Source: CAYQVO01 sp964421085
Lineage (GTDB): Bacteria > Bdellovibrionota_C > UBA2361 > CAYQVO01
Assembly: GCA_964421085.1 (NCBI GenBank)
Contig: CAYQVO010000031.1
Coordinates: 1-49,132 of the forward strand
Reading direction: 5' to 3'
DNA length: 49,132 nucleotides
Position numbers and translations under genes: made by a program. A model generated the notes under the pieces. It was not told the origin of the DNA, ran no database searches, and saw nothing but the letters and a program-made list of their open reading frames with translations. Position 1 is the stretch's first letter. Every line of letters begins with the position of its first letter. Shown here one piece after another: positions 1 to 7,252 of this stretch.

Positions 1-71
1 CCGTCCGGAATGGCTCAATTAAGGCACTTTTTAGACTTGATCAGAGCTTCCCTAAAGCCTTAAATATCGAG

Positions 72-1241
72 ATGGGAACAGGCTTTCTCGGCGGGGATTC
101 GATACAGATTAATGCCATTGAAAATGCGAGACGACGTCGTCTGCGGGAAGGCCGCTCTCTGATTGATCTGACATCATCAAACCCCACTCTCCACGGCAGT
201 CTGTTTCCGCAGGAGGTTCTAAGAAGAGCTGCGGATCGATACTTGAAGTCGAGAATATACAACCCTGATTCCAGAGGCAGTCCCGAAGCCCGCGAATCAA
301 TATGCGGATATTACCTGGAGCATCGCAGCTCTCTGGTCCAGCCCGGGAACGTGTTTCTCACCGCCGGCACGTCCGAGTCATACAGTCTTGTTTTTTCCCT
401 TCTCGCTTCGGCTGGTGACAATATTCTGGTGCCTGAGACGACCTATCCGCTCTTTAATCTTCTCGCAGAGAGCAGAGAACTGGAACTCCGGTCATACAGG
501 CTGATCGAAGCAGAGGGATGGAGCATCGACTATGAGCATCTGGCGGATTGCGCCGACAGCAGGACGCGCGCAGTCCTGATTATTTCTCCTCATAATCCGA
601 CCGGAATGGTTGTGCGGGAATGCAGTCATTTCCTTTCCCAGCTCGGAATTCCCGTCATTTGTGACGAAGTTTTTGCGGAGTTTGCCGATAACAAGCCTCT
701 GCCGTGCTTTGCTTCACTTTGTCCGGATTTCCCTGTTTTTGTTCTTAACGGGATATCAAAAATGTTCGCCCTGCCTGATTTGAAGCTCGGCTGGATTGTC
801 CTCAATGAAAAAGCCGCGCAGAAGCATGGAGAGAGACTCGAAATTCTGAACGACTGTTTTTTAAGCGCGAGTTCCCTCATCCAGAACATGCTGCCGTCGA
901 TTATTTCAGAGGGAATGCCTTTCTGCACGGAGATGGCTTCGGCGGTACGAAGAACCGTCCACAATTCGGCTGAGTTTCTTCGTATACAACCGCCCTCGGC
1001 CGGAGCTTTTCTCTTTCCGCGCCTTGCCGCAGAGCTTGATGAAGAGGAGGCTGTTATCAGGCTCATCGAAAGGGGAGTCCTCGTTCATCCTGGATATTTT
1101 TACGGGTGTGGAAATGCACCGCATATCGTGATTTCGTGTATCCCCCCGTTTGAAGCTCTTGTGGAAGGGCTGGATGTTTTGAGAGATACGTCGATTATTG
1201 AAAGAGGGATCCGGGACGGACAACCGTCCCGGTGGTCATGA
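72..1241 (+). CDS. PLP-dependent aminotransferase, class I/II
   Basis: A 389-residue fold-type I aminotransferase that would transfer amino groups between an amino acid and a 2-oxo acid in the cytosol; the substrate cannot be told. Visible family marks are the glycine-rich region AGTSESYS near residue 99, the SPHNPTG motif near 171, a Asp in ICDEVF near 195 and the Schiff-base lysine context NGISKMFALPDLKLGW near 226. I used the ATG at 72, but the same frame stays open to the left edge with no stop, so the true start may lie outside the window. The last codons contain a 9-bp perfect hairpin (1211-1232). The next gene is convergent. Family call is secure, substrate unknown. Confidence 0.85.
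   Translation: MGTGFLGGDSIQINAIENARRRRLREGRSLIDLTSSNPTLHGSLFPQEVLRRAADRYLKSRIYNPDSRGSPEARESICGYYLEHRSSLVQPGNVFLTAGTSESYSLVFSLLASAGDNILVPETTYPLFNLLAESRELELRSYRLIEAEGWSIDYEHLADCADSRTRAVLIISPHNPTGMVVRECSHFLSQLGIPVICDEVFAEFADNKPLPCFASLCPDFPVFVLNGISKMFALPDLKLGWIVLNEKAAQKHGERLEILNDCFLSASSLIQNMLPSIISEGMPFCTEMASAVRRTVHNSAEFLRIQPPSAGAFLFPRLAAELDEEEAVIRLIERGVLVHPGYFYGCGNAPHIVISCIPPFEALVEGLDVLRDTSIIERGIRDGQPSRWS
1211..1232. terminator. Perfect hairpin between convergent genes
   Basis: The arms CCGGGACGG (1211-1219) and CCGTCCCGG (1224-1232) are exact inverse complements around the loop ACAA. The hairpin lies inside the last codons of the aminotransferase and just past the stop of the convergent secreted-protein gene. 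There is no clean T-run on the plus strand; on the minus strand a weak CTCTTTC follows. It may end transcription in one or both directions, or act only as a 3' stabiliser. Confidence 0.5.
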
Positions 1242-1251
1242 AAAAATACAG

Positions 1252-1914
1252 TCATGCCGGCTCGGCCACTGTCGAGAGGATTCTCGACGCGACAGTTTGA
1301 GCTGCCATATTCGGATCATTCGGCCAGTCGGCTTTCGAGTTATTTATGTCCATGATCTCTTTTTGAAGAGCATTGCGGATGTCGCTTCCCGATTTGGACT
1401 GCGGCACCATGATTCGCCATGCGTCCATGATGGTTCCCTCATTTACGAGCTTTAAGGTCAACGGGCCGCGCCCTCCCACTGCCGGGATATGAACATCAGC
1501 GTGTTTTGCGTCAGCTCCGCGCGTAATGTGATATCCGGAAAATACAGTGGAGAGGCTGTCATTCGAACTCCAGTCGACGGTAGAATAACGGCTGCTCCAG
1601 TCTTCATACAGCTCGCCTGCCATGTCTATGTCGCTGTCATCGGTTGACTTCACAATCCGTTCGCGATTGGCTTTTGTCAAATTTGCAGCGAATTCGGAAA
1701 AGTCACCGGAGAGTCCATTTTCGACTGCATTCCCCAGCATGGTCCTGATTTCAACCGCAGATTCATTAGAAATACCCGGAGCCTCTATCTTCATCCGTGC
1801 CCGTGAAGGATCGGAAGATTTCCCCCCGGCCTCCATTTCATTCGCTGCCCAGGAATTAAGAGCAACTCCCGTTCCGATAACCACGCATACTGCACTCACA
1901 AAAAAGTTTCGCAT
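1252..1914 (-). CDS. Secreted protein of unknown function
   Basis: A 220-residue protein with a clear N-terminal signal peptide: MRNFF, a hydrophobic stretch to about residue 20 and a probable cleavage after SWA near residue 23. The rest is hydrophilic, with no Cys-based anchor, so it should be periplasmic or secreted. I do not recognise a domain. The start is well supported: AAGGAGGA sits 5 bases ahead of the ATG at 1914. It is monocistronic by eye and ends against the aminotransferase, with a shared hairpin. The mature part is mixed alpha/beta in composition with a Trp/Ser/Asp-rich middle; no catalytic motif is evident. Confidence 0.7.
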   Translation of the reverse strand: MRNFFVSAVCVVIGTGVALNSWAANEMEAGGKSSDPSRARMKIEAPGISNESAVEIRTMLGNAVENGLSGDFSEFAANLTKANRERIVKSTDDSDIDMAGELYEDWSSRYSTVDWSSNDSLSTVFSGYHITRGADAKHADVHIPAVGGRGPLTLKLVNEGTIMDAWRIMVPQSKSGSDIRNALQKEIMDINNSKADWPNDPNMAAQTVASRILSTVAEPA

Positions 1915-2084
1915 CTTTTCCTCCTTTCTCCATATTGGAAATCGGCTTTCAAAGCCTTCAGGGGCAGAGGATAATTACGCAGTTCGCAATTGATATATGA
2001 CAATAATTGTGAGAAACACCGTTTGCAGCCCGGGAGCGCCCCCCTGAATCCACGCCCGCGTCCTCGATCGATTTGCCGGCAGAT

Positions 2085-2315
2085 CTACCTTTCAGGTTCG
2101 CATCGGGGAAGTTCGATCCTGCACTCTTTCGTGCACCGAAACACCGGCTTGTAACCAGTGGAGCAGCCCGCATTCATGGTATCGCATTTGCTCCCGCGGC
2201 AGCATGAATTTCTCACAAGTCTGCACCCCGGAGCGGAAGCTTTCCGGCACCCCGTCAGTGATACAGATACTCCGATAAAAGCGGCGATAACGCAGGCAAA
2301 AAGAGTGTTTTTCAT
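2085..2315 (-). CDS. Small cysteine-rich lipoprotein candidate
   Basis: A 76-residue product with a lipoprotein-type signal: hydrophobic residues 4-20, then the lipobox SLTGC with Cys23 as the likely lipidated residue. The 53-residue mature part carries eight further cysteines, including a CC pair, which suggests a disulphide-rich or metal-binding knot. The Shine-Dalgarno ahead of the ATG at 2315 is poor, which lowers confidence. It lies between two other minus-strand genes, about 92 bases downstream of the sensor kinase stop. I cannot assign a family. Confidence 0.5.
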   Translation of the reverse strand: MKNTLFACVIAAFIGVSVSLTGCRKASAPGCRLVRNSCCRGSKCDTMNAGCSTGYKPVFRCTKECRIELPRCEPER

Positions 2316-2407
2316 GTGAAAGAGGTTAACACAAAATGAGCGAAAAGATAAAACCGCCTGGAAGGCGAGGGTACAGGGGCAGCTGGAATACAGGGTCGGG
2401 GGTTACG

Positions 2408-3964
2408 CTATGGATCAGGAAAACACACCGTGAATGTGCTTCCAATGCCCGGCCGGCTTTCAAGTTCAATTCGTCCCCCATGCGCCGCGACTATCGCCTT
2501 GACGATATAAAGCCCAAGACCGCTTCCTGTGACATTGCTGTGTTTTCGCAGGCGGGTGTACTTTTCAAAGAGTCCGCTTTGCTCGGCAGGATCGATTCCT
2601 TCACCCGAATCCCTTACCGAGATCCGGACTTCATCACCGGCTTTTGCGGCGGCGACCTCCACCGCTCCTCCGTTCTTTGTGAACTTGATTGCATTTGACA
2701 CCAGGTTCGAGAGGACGCGATGAAGTCCCAGGTAGTCAGCGTAAATCTGCGGGCAGTCGGATAAGAGAGGTGAAGTGAAAGTGATTTCGCGCATCTCCGC
2801 AGTATTCCCGTAATCTCTTACAACACCCTCCAGAATATCCTGCAGATCATGCCATGCAGGCTTAATCAGAAACGAGCCTGCTTCCATCTTATGTGCGCTC
2901 AGAAGATCGTCAATCAGGCTCATGCAGGTTCGTGCGCTCGCCCCGATGCTCACGACAAGCTTTTCGTTGATTTCGGGCTTATTTGCCTGAAAATTCTTCA
3001 TCAGGGAGACTCCTCCCAGAATAGCGCCGAGCGGGCCTTTCAGATCGTGAGTAGTGGTGGTGAGCATGTCACGTTGAAACTTGTCCTGTTCTTTCCGTTC
3101 TGTAATGTCCCGTATCCACAGGACATAGAGTCTCGGCGCGGCGATCCTCACGCTCTCAGAAAGGGGTGTGAGCTCTCCAAGTTCACCGAAAGTGACTGAA
3201 CTGAGAAAGAGGCGGAAATACCGGTCTTCTATTTTCACTTCAGTCTGCCATCCAACATGGGCAGAGTGCTCTTTCAACTGTTCCTCGAGCTGTGCGGTTG
3301 CGGAAGGATTATGATTCCGAAGGAGAGCAGGGAGCGAAGGATTAGGCCCCGGGTCTGTTTCGACGAGAGCTGAACAAAAGTCCCGGAATTTCTGATTTGC
3401 GAAAAGCACCATCCCTGTGTTTCCGATGATTCCGAGGCCATCCGGTGCGTTGTGAACAGCAGACCAGAAAGCGCTTCGCTCCACCTGGGCCTGAATCTTC
3501 TGCATTTCTGCGAGTTTTCGCCCGCCCAGACGCTGGAGCGCGTCGTTGACAGAAGCGCTGGAGAGACTGGCGAAGTCCCAGGCCCCGAGATGAATCAATG
3601 GCAGCACTCTCCAGGATTCATTCGGCGTGATCAGAAGTATTGGAAGGTCAGGACGGAGAGCCTTCATCTCCCTGAGAAACTCATGCAGACCGGTATCCTC
3701 TTTGTCCGGCGCGAGCACCAGCAGCTCGGCAAGATTGACCTCCAGCAGCGAGCGGGCTTCCTGGATAGAGGCCGCCGTGATCACTTCTTCGGTTTGACCC
3801 AGGAGGAGGGAGTGGAGATCGCCGCCTGCGTCCGCGGAAACGAGCAGCGTGAGCGAAAACAGAGATACTGTATCGATGCTGCCATCTTCATTCAGGAAAT
3901 GCCGGAAACGATAGGGACTCATATTGCTCAGGTTACCCGGAGTTTCAATTATCTGGCTAGCCAC
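2408..3964 (-). CDS. Cytosolic sensor histidine kinase with receiver-like and PAS domains
   Basis: A 518-residue kinase that should autophosphorylate and pass the phosphate to an unlinked response regulator. A receiver-like domain covers about residues 36-145, a PAS domain about 160-290, and a HisKA segment has THDLKGPLG with His306. The ATPase domain has the N box around SNAIKFTK (Asn424), the G1 box DSGEGID (452-458) and the G2 box GSGLGL (about 480). No membrane segment is seen, so the signal is probably internal. The receiver-like part lacks an obvious full acidic pocket. The start is uncertain: GTG at 3964 or ATG at 3922. Its 5' end overlaps the promoter region of the divergent type III gate genes. 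Confidence 0.88.
   Translation of the reverse strand: MASQIIETPGNLSNMSPYRFRHFLNEDGSIDTVSLFSLTLLVSADAGGDLHSLLLGQTEEVITAASIQEARSLLEVNLAELLVLAPDKEDTGLHEFLREMKALRPDLPILLITPNESWRVLPLIHLGAWDFASLSSASVNDALQRLGGRKLAEMQKIQAQVERSAFWSAVHNAPDGLGIIGNTGMVLFANQKFRDFCSALVETDPGPNPSLPALLRNHNPSATAQLEEQLKEHSAHVGWQTEVKIEDRYFRLFLSSVTFGELGELTPLSESVRIAAPRLYVLWIRDITERKEQDKFQRDMLTTTTHDLKGPLGAILGGVSLMKNFQANKPEINEKLVVSIGASARTCMSLIDDLLSAHKMEAGSFLIKPAWHDLQDILEGVVRDYGNTAEMREITFTSPLLSDCPQIYADYLGLHRVLSNLVSNAIKFTKNGGAVEVAAAKAGDEVRISVRDSGEGIDPAEQSGLFEKYTRLRKHSNVTGSGLGLYIVKAIVAAHGGRIELESRPGIGSTFTVCFPDP
3913..3928 (+). promoter_or_regulatory. Sigma-54-type promoter candidate ahead of sctR
   Basis: The sequence AGGGACTCATATTGCT has GG (3914-3915) and GC (3926-3927) at the exact 10-base spacing of -24/-12 promoters, with the TTGCT -12 block intact and GGGAC close to the GGCAC consensus. 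Expected transcription start is near 3938, giving a leader of about 55 bases to the ATG at 3993. It lies inside the 5' end of the opposite-strand kinase gene. Pattern match only. Confidence 0.4.
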
Positions 3965-3992
3965 TTTGAGCTGCTTCTTTTACTATTACAAT

Positions 3993-4595
3993 ATGGACAT
4001 CCTGCCCTCATATATCGCGGGTTTCTTTGCGGTTCTGCTTCTCAGCTCATTCGTGAAAATCCTGACAACCTTGAATATTCTCCGGTATGGCATCGGTCTG
4101 AAAGGCGGCGCGTTCGGGCTTGTCCTTGCCGGGTGCTCTCTTGCCCTGTCGCTGCTTGTCATGAGTCCCTGCATCGACAAGGCTGGAGGACTCGATGGTA
4201 TGATCTCGGGGAATAGTCCCGCAAAGCTTGAAGAAAACTTCCGTCCTTTTCTCGCGAAGCATGTCCATCAGGATGTTCTCAAAAAATTTTCTCAACTCAG
4301 CGATAAGTTGAAAAATCAGCCCAAAAGCCCGGCCGATGCCGCGGTATCACCGGCATCCATCACCGTTCTGGTTCCCGCATTCCTCATTTCAGAACTCAAG
4401 GAAGCCTTCCAGATCGGGTTCCTTCTCCTCGTCCCGTTTCTTATCATAGATCTTGTCGTCGTAAATGGATTGATGGTGCTCGGAATAACGCAGATGTCTC
4501 CGGCTGCCGTGGCGTTTCCCATGAAGATACTGCTTTTCTTCGCGATTGACGGATGGACGCTGCTTTCCGAAAAACTCGTAATGGGCTATCTGTGA
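3993..4595 (+). CDS. sctR: Type III secretion export gate protein SctR/FliP-like
   Basis: An inner-membrane subunit of the helical export gate of type III secretion or flagellar systems. The C-terminal half is diagnostic: PAFLISELKEAFQIGF, then PFLIIDLVVVNGLM, then PMKILLFFAIDGWTLL, which follow the SctR/FliP family nearly residue for residue. The N-terminal half is divergent and lacks the usual G-x-Q-x-P-P motif. From the ATG at 3993 the product is 200 residues, shorter than typical SctR, and has no FliP-like signal peptide. An alternative TTG at 3924 would add 23 residues but would sit on the sigma-54 promoter candidate. sctS follows after one base. Either a distinct type III system or a relocated flagellar gate; I favour the former because of the TPR neighbour. 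Confidence 0.82.
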   Translation: MDILPSYIAGFFAVLLLSSFVKILTTLNILRYGIGLKGGAFGLVLAGCSLALSLLVMSPCIDKAGGLDGMISGNSPAKLEENFRPFLAKHVHQDVLKKFSQLSDKLKNQPKSPADAAVSPASITVLVPAFLISELKEAFQIGFLLLVPFLIIDLVVVNGLMVLGITQMSPAAVAFPMKILLFFAIDGWTLLSEKLVMGYL

Positions 4596-4596
4596 C

Positions 4597-4863
4597 ATGA
4601 TAGATGACGCGGCATACGATATCCTCAGACAGGCGCTTCACATTCTGCTCTTTTCGAGCGGGTTTATAATTGCAGGCACAGCAGCAGCGGGAATAATAGT
4701 CGGCATCGTTCAGGCCGCGACTTCGGTGCATGATACAGCCTCTTCTTACGCAGTCCGTCTGCTTGCGCTGTGCATAACCGTATTCCTTCTGTTCGACGAC
4801 ACATCGAGGATGATCGGCACCCTTCTCGAATCCGTTTTTGCGTCCATTCCCGGGATTCACTGA
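4597..4863 (+). CDS. sctS: Type III secretion export gate protein SctS/FliQ-like
   Basis: An 88-residue protein with two membrane helices (about residues 18-42 and 58-75), the size and layout of SctS/FliQ. The core VQAATSVHDTAS corresponds to the conserved LQAATQxxExT segment of the family that lines the gate. It starts one base after the sctR stop and ends two bases before sctT, so the four genes are clearly one transcription unit. The C-terminal part is divergent (a Phe/Asp-rich linker after the second helix). Position in the R-S-T-U order is as informative as the sequence. Confidence 0.8.
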   Translation: MIDDAAYDILRQALHILLFSSGFIIAGTAAAGIIVGIVQAATSVHDTASSYAVRLLALCITVFLLFDDTSRMIGTLLESVFASIPGIH

Positions 4864-4865
4864 CC

Positions 4866-5462
4866 ATGTTATCTGCCGGCGTCCTTGTACTGCTGCTCAC
4901 CATTTTCGGGAGCATTTTGACACTGCCGCTTGGAGTGCTTGCCGCGGCATTCGTAATTTTTCTCGGGGAACATGCTTCATGGTCGACAGGGATTAGCGCC
5001 GTGCTCGGGCTTTTACTGATCAGCATTCCGGCTTCCGCCTGGCTTGCCGGAGTTCTGCTGGATTCCTTTTCGATTGGGCTTCCCGGTGCCCGCGTTTTCT
5101 CTCCTCTTGCTCTGATCCTTTCATGCATGCTCCTGCTCCAGTCTGATGCCTGGATGGATGCGCTTCTGGCTGCGGCTGCACCTCAACCTGCCACCCCGGA
5201 GTTTCTGAAAGCGGGTCTTTCAATCCTGAGTTCGGTGATTCTCGCAGCTGGACTTACAGCCTTTGTGCTTTCGTTCGTGCCGGTTGTTTTTGAAATTCCG
5301 CTTCACTGGGCGCTTGACGACAGACGCATCGAGATCCGGCCGCTGCTTCAGGCTGTAAGACCTCTCTTCATACTTGTTCTCTTCGCGGCCGGGTTCCGGC
5401 TTTTCACGGGACTCTATCTCCATCAGTTCGATATCAAGACCGTCCTGGCGGGGAGTTTGTGA
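4866..5462 (+). CDS. sctT: Type III secretion export gate protein SctT/FliR-like, short
   Basis: A very hydrophobic 198-residue protein with about five to six membrane helices, in the place of SctT/FliR. The segment around residues 75-105 (a charged turn, then FSPLALILS and a leucine-rich helix) and the last two helices fit the family. At 198 residues it is clearly shorter than the usual 250-265, so one helix or the loop region appears trimmed. The start ATG at 4866 comes two bases after the sctS stop. Its stop overlaps the sctU start by one base, implying translational coupling. The assignment rests on gene order plus topology; the sequence itself is weakly conserved. Confidence 0.7.
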   Translation: MLSAGVLVLLLTIFGSILTLPLGVLAAAFVIFLGEHASWSTGISAVLGLLLISIPASAWLAGVLLDSFSIGLPGARVFSPLALILSCMLLLQSDAWMDALLAAAAPQPATPEFLKAGLSILSSVILAAGLTAFVLSFVPVVFEIPLHWALDDRRIEIRPLLQAVRPLFILVLFAAGFRLFTGLYLHQFDIKTVLAGSL

Positions 5463-6130
5463 TGGAACGGACTGAACCGCCGAGTTCGTCGCGTCTTCAG
5501 GAACTCCGGGAACAGGGGATCGTGCCTTACAGCAGCTTCGCATCCAGGACCGCAGGATCTCTTGCTGTCCTTATTTCACTTATGATTCTTGCGCCGCAGT
5601 TTGCGGCTCTTTTTAAGACACTGCTGGAGGTGATTCAGGCCGGAGATCCTCACCCGCTTCTATCGACGAAGGATCAGAAACCCGCACAGCTGATGCATGC
5701 AGCACTGGTCATTCTTGCAGTTCCTGCTTCAGCCGCCCTTCTCGGGGCTTTTGCAGCCGGTCTTTTCCAGACCCGGTTTCTTTTCCGGATGGCCCGGGTC
5801 AGTCCCGTCCTTGACAGGATCAACCCCTTCAGGGTGAGCATCAAAGGATTTTTCGTAAGGATTGCATTTCTGGGAACTTCAGCATTCCTGTCTTTTCTTT
5901 TTTCTGTGGTACTCGTTCGCCTTGTTATTAGAGAGGTGTTTGGCCTCGTTCACCGCGATGCGGGACTAATCCCTTCGTGGCTGGCTCCGTTCTTTGAGGG
6001 ACTCCTTCCGATTTTTGTCGTTGTCCTTTCATTTTCAGGTTTTGCCGCACTCCTGATATCGAGGCGCCGGTTCGCCGAGGCCCACAAGATGACAAGGGCG
6101 GAAATCGCTCAGGAAGGGGACCGGGCGTGA
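5462..6130 (+). CDS. sctU: SctU/FlhB-like switch protein lacking the cytoplasmic autocleavage domain
   Basis: A 222-residue SctU/FlhB relative. The N-terminal basic box (RLQELREQGIVPYSS) and the four-helix membrane part match the family, including the pre-linker KMTRAEIAQEG (about 209-219), equivalent to KMTKDEVKDE in the FlhB of this same window. The protein then stops. The usual 130-150 residue cytoplasmic domain with the self-cleaving NPTH motif is missing, and the 62 bases to the next gene hold no remnant of it. The start overlaps the sctT stop by one base. This domain normally switches substrate specificity, so the truncation is functionally meaningful if it is real. A frameshift cannot explain it because no downstream domain exists. 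Confidence 0.8.
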   Translation: MERTEPPSSSRLQELREQGIVPYSSFASRTAGSLAVLISLMILAPQFAALFKTLLEVIQAGDPHPLLSTKDQKPAQLMHAALVILAVPASAALLGAFAAGLFQTRFLFRMARVSPVLDRINPFRVSIKGFFVRIAFLGTSAFLSFLFSVVLVRLVIREVFGLVHRDAGLIPSWLAPFFEGLLPIFVVVLSFSGFAALLISRRRFAEAHKMTRAEIAQEGDRA

Positions 6131-6192
6131 AGACGGACCTGCTGCACTGAACGGTACTTGCACACCGCCCCGGCACCTTCTAATCTATCTGC

Positions 6193-6438
6193 ATGAAACG
6201 TAGCGTCTGTGCTGAGCCTGAAGATTTTTCTATTTCGCCGTTGCTTGCACTTCTCCCGAGAAAAGGAAATCCGGGAAAGCTGGCGTTTCTCACCTCTTCG
6301 CTGTATGCAAGGTACGAGAAAGTCACTGGGCTCCGGAGAGAACTCGGCGAAACATCTGATAAGAACCTCCTCAAGAAACTTCTGGCCGAAGAGAGTATGC
6401 TGAGACAGGTGCTTGAATGGCTCGAGGTCAAAATCTGA
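6193..6438 (+). CDS. Small helical protein upstream of TPR chaperone; possible SctE-like co-chaperone
   Basis: An 81-residue protein predicted almost wholly helical after a Pro-rich start (residues 1-25), with heptad-like leucines from about 30 to 80 and a likely helical hairpin broken near GETSDK. I do not recognise it by sequence. By position and build it resembles the small YscE/PscE partner that, with a TPR protein, holds the needle subunit in Ysc-type secretion: it lies six bases upstream of a TPR gene and downstream of the gate genes. No strong Shine-Dalgarno precedes the ATG at 6193. The functional suggestion is an inference. Confidence 0.55.
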   Translation: MKRSVCAEPEDFSISPLLALLPRKGNPGKLAFLTSSLYARYEKVTGLRRELGETSDKNLLKKLLAEESMLRQVLEWLEVKI

Positions 6439-6444
6439 GGACAT

Positions 6445-6879
6445 ATGGACACTCCCGCGGCACGTTCTCCATCTGAGATTATTAAACGAGGATACACGGA
6501 CGATGAGATTCTGCACATGTATGAACTGGCCCGCGTGTTCCTGGAAAGCGGGCAGCTGAAAAGAGCGGAAGCTGTATTCACCGGTCTTACCGAGATAGCG
6601 CCTGAATTCGCGCCCGCATGGCTCGGGCTTTCATACATTCATATTCAGAACAAGGCCTACGAGACAGCGACATGGGCGGCAAGAACCGCACTTCAGAATG
6701 ACGGCGAATTCATAGAGGCCATGCTTTACCTTGTCGCGTGTCTTTTGTTCGCGGGCGACTTCAATACAGCAGGCACGTTTCTGGGCGAAGTAGGAGAACG
6801 GATAGAAAACGGGGCAGTGGATAACCCGGATGTCGTCCGGTTTTACCGGATGCAGCTCGCCCGGTACGAGAATTCTTGA
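6445..6879 (+). CDS. TPR protein, likely type III secretion chaperone
   Basis: A 144-residue protein with about three tetratricopeptide repeats between residues 18 and 125, seen in the pattern A-x(3)-ESGQLKRAEAVF-x(3)-TEIAPEFAPAWLGLSYI followed by further A/G/Y-spaced helices. Small TPR proteins of this size next to secretion genes are usually class II chaperones (SycD/LcrH) or needle chaperones (SctG). A GAGGA lies five bases ahead of the ATG at 6445, and the preceding gene ends six bases upstream. The substrate is not visible in this window. TPR fold is secure; chaperone role is inferred from context. Confidence 0.75.
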   Translation: MDTPAARSPSEIIKRGYTDDEILHMYELARVFLESGQLKRAEAVFTGLTEIAPEFAPAWLGLSYIHIQNKAYETATWAARTALQNDGEFIEAMLYLVACLLFAGDFNTAGTFLGEVGERIENGAVDNPDVVRFYRMQLARYENS

Positions 6880-6919
6880 ATTCCGGGGCGGACACCATCA
6901 GGTTCGTAGAGCAGGCGGA

Positions 6920-7252
6920 TTACTCGTCCTCGTCACCGTCCACAATTCCGGCGTCGACAGCCATTCTCACAGCCTTGCTCACAGCTTCTTTCTGCCCTTT
7001 CGGTATGATGCCCTGTGATTCCAGTTTATCCGCTTCTTCATTGATCATGTTGAAAAGGTGCTCCCGCTCGGCTGCGGTCATGAGTCGCGTTGCTCTTCGG
7101 CGTCCAACACCGCCAATGCTGCCGGCTGCTCCAACGCCTGTTGCAGGGCGGATACCCTTGATACCCGACACTCCTTCGGTGCTTTCGATGCCCTTTGTGC
7201 CTGTGGGAGACGTGACGCCTGAAATCTTCTTATCGCCGATTTTTTTTGTCAT
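6920..7252 (-). CDS. Small protein with disordered Gly/Ser/Thr-rich half, downstream of a sigma factor
   Basis: A 110-residue protein with two halves. Residues 1-50 are low-complexity and rich in Gly, Thr, Ser and Ile. Residues 55-105 form two to three charged helices (TAAEREHLFNMINEEADKL, then EAVSKAVRMAV), followed by an acidic tail. Its first 23 bases overlap the end of the sigma-factor gene, so the two are translated from one message. The layout (flexible start, helical end, cotranscribed with a sigma factor) recalls anti-sigma factors such as FlgM or a secreted regulator, but I see no sequence match. The function stays open. Confidence 0.6.
   Translation of the reverse strand: MTKKIGDKKISGVTSPTGTKGIESTEGVSGIKGIRPATGVGAAGSIGGVGRRRATRLMTAAEREHLFNMINEEADKLESQGIIPKGQKEAVSKAVRMAVDAGIVDGDEDE

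Noticed and set aside
2336..2698. Open frame of 120 codons on the plus strand
   Set aside because: It lies opposite the sensor kinase gene, whose domain motifs are clear, and its product has no recognisable structure.
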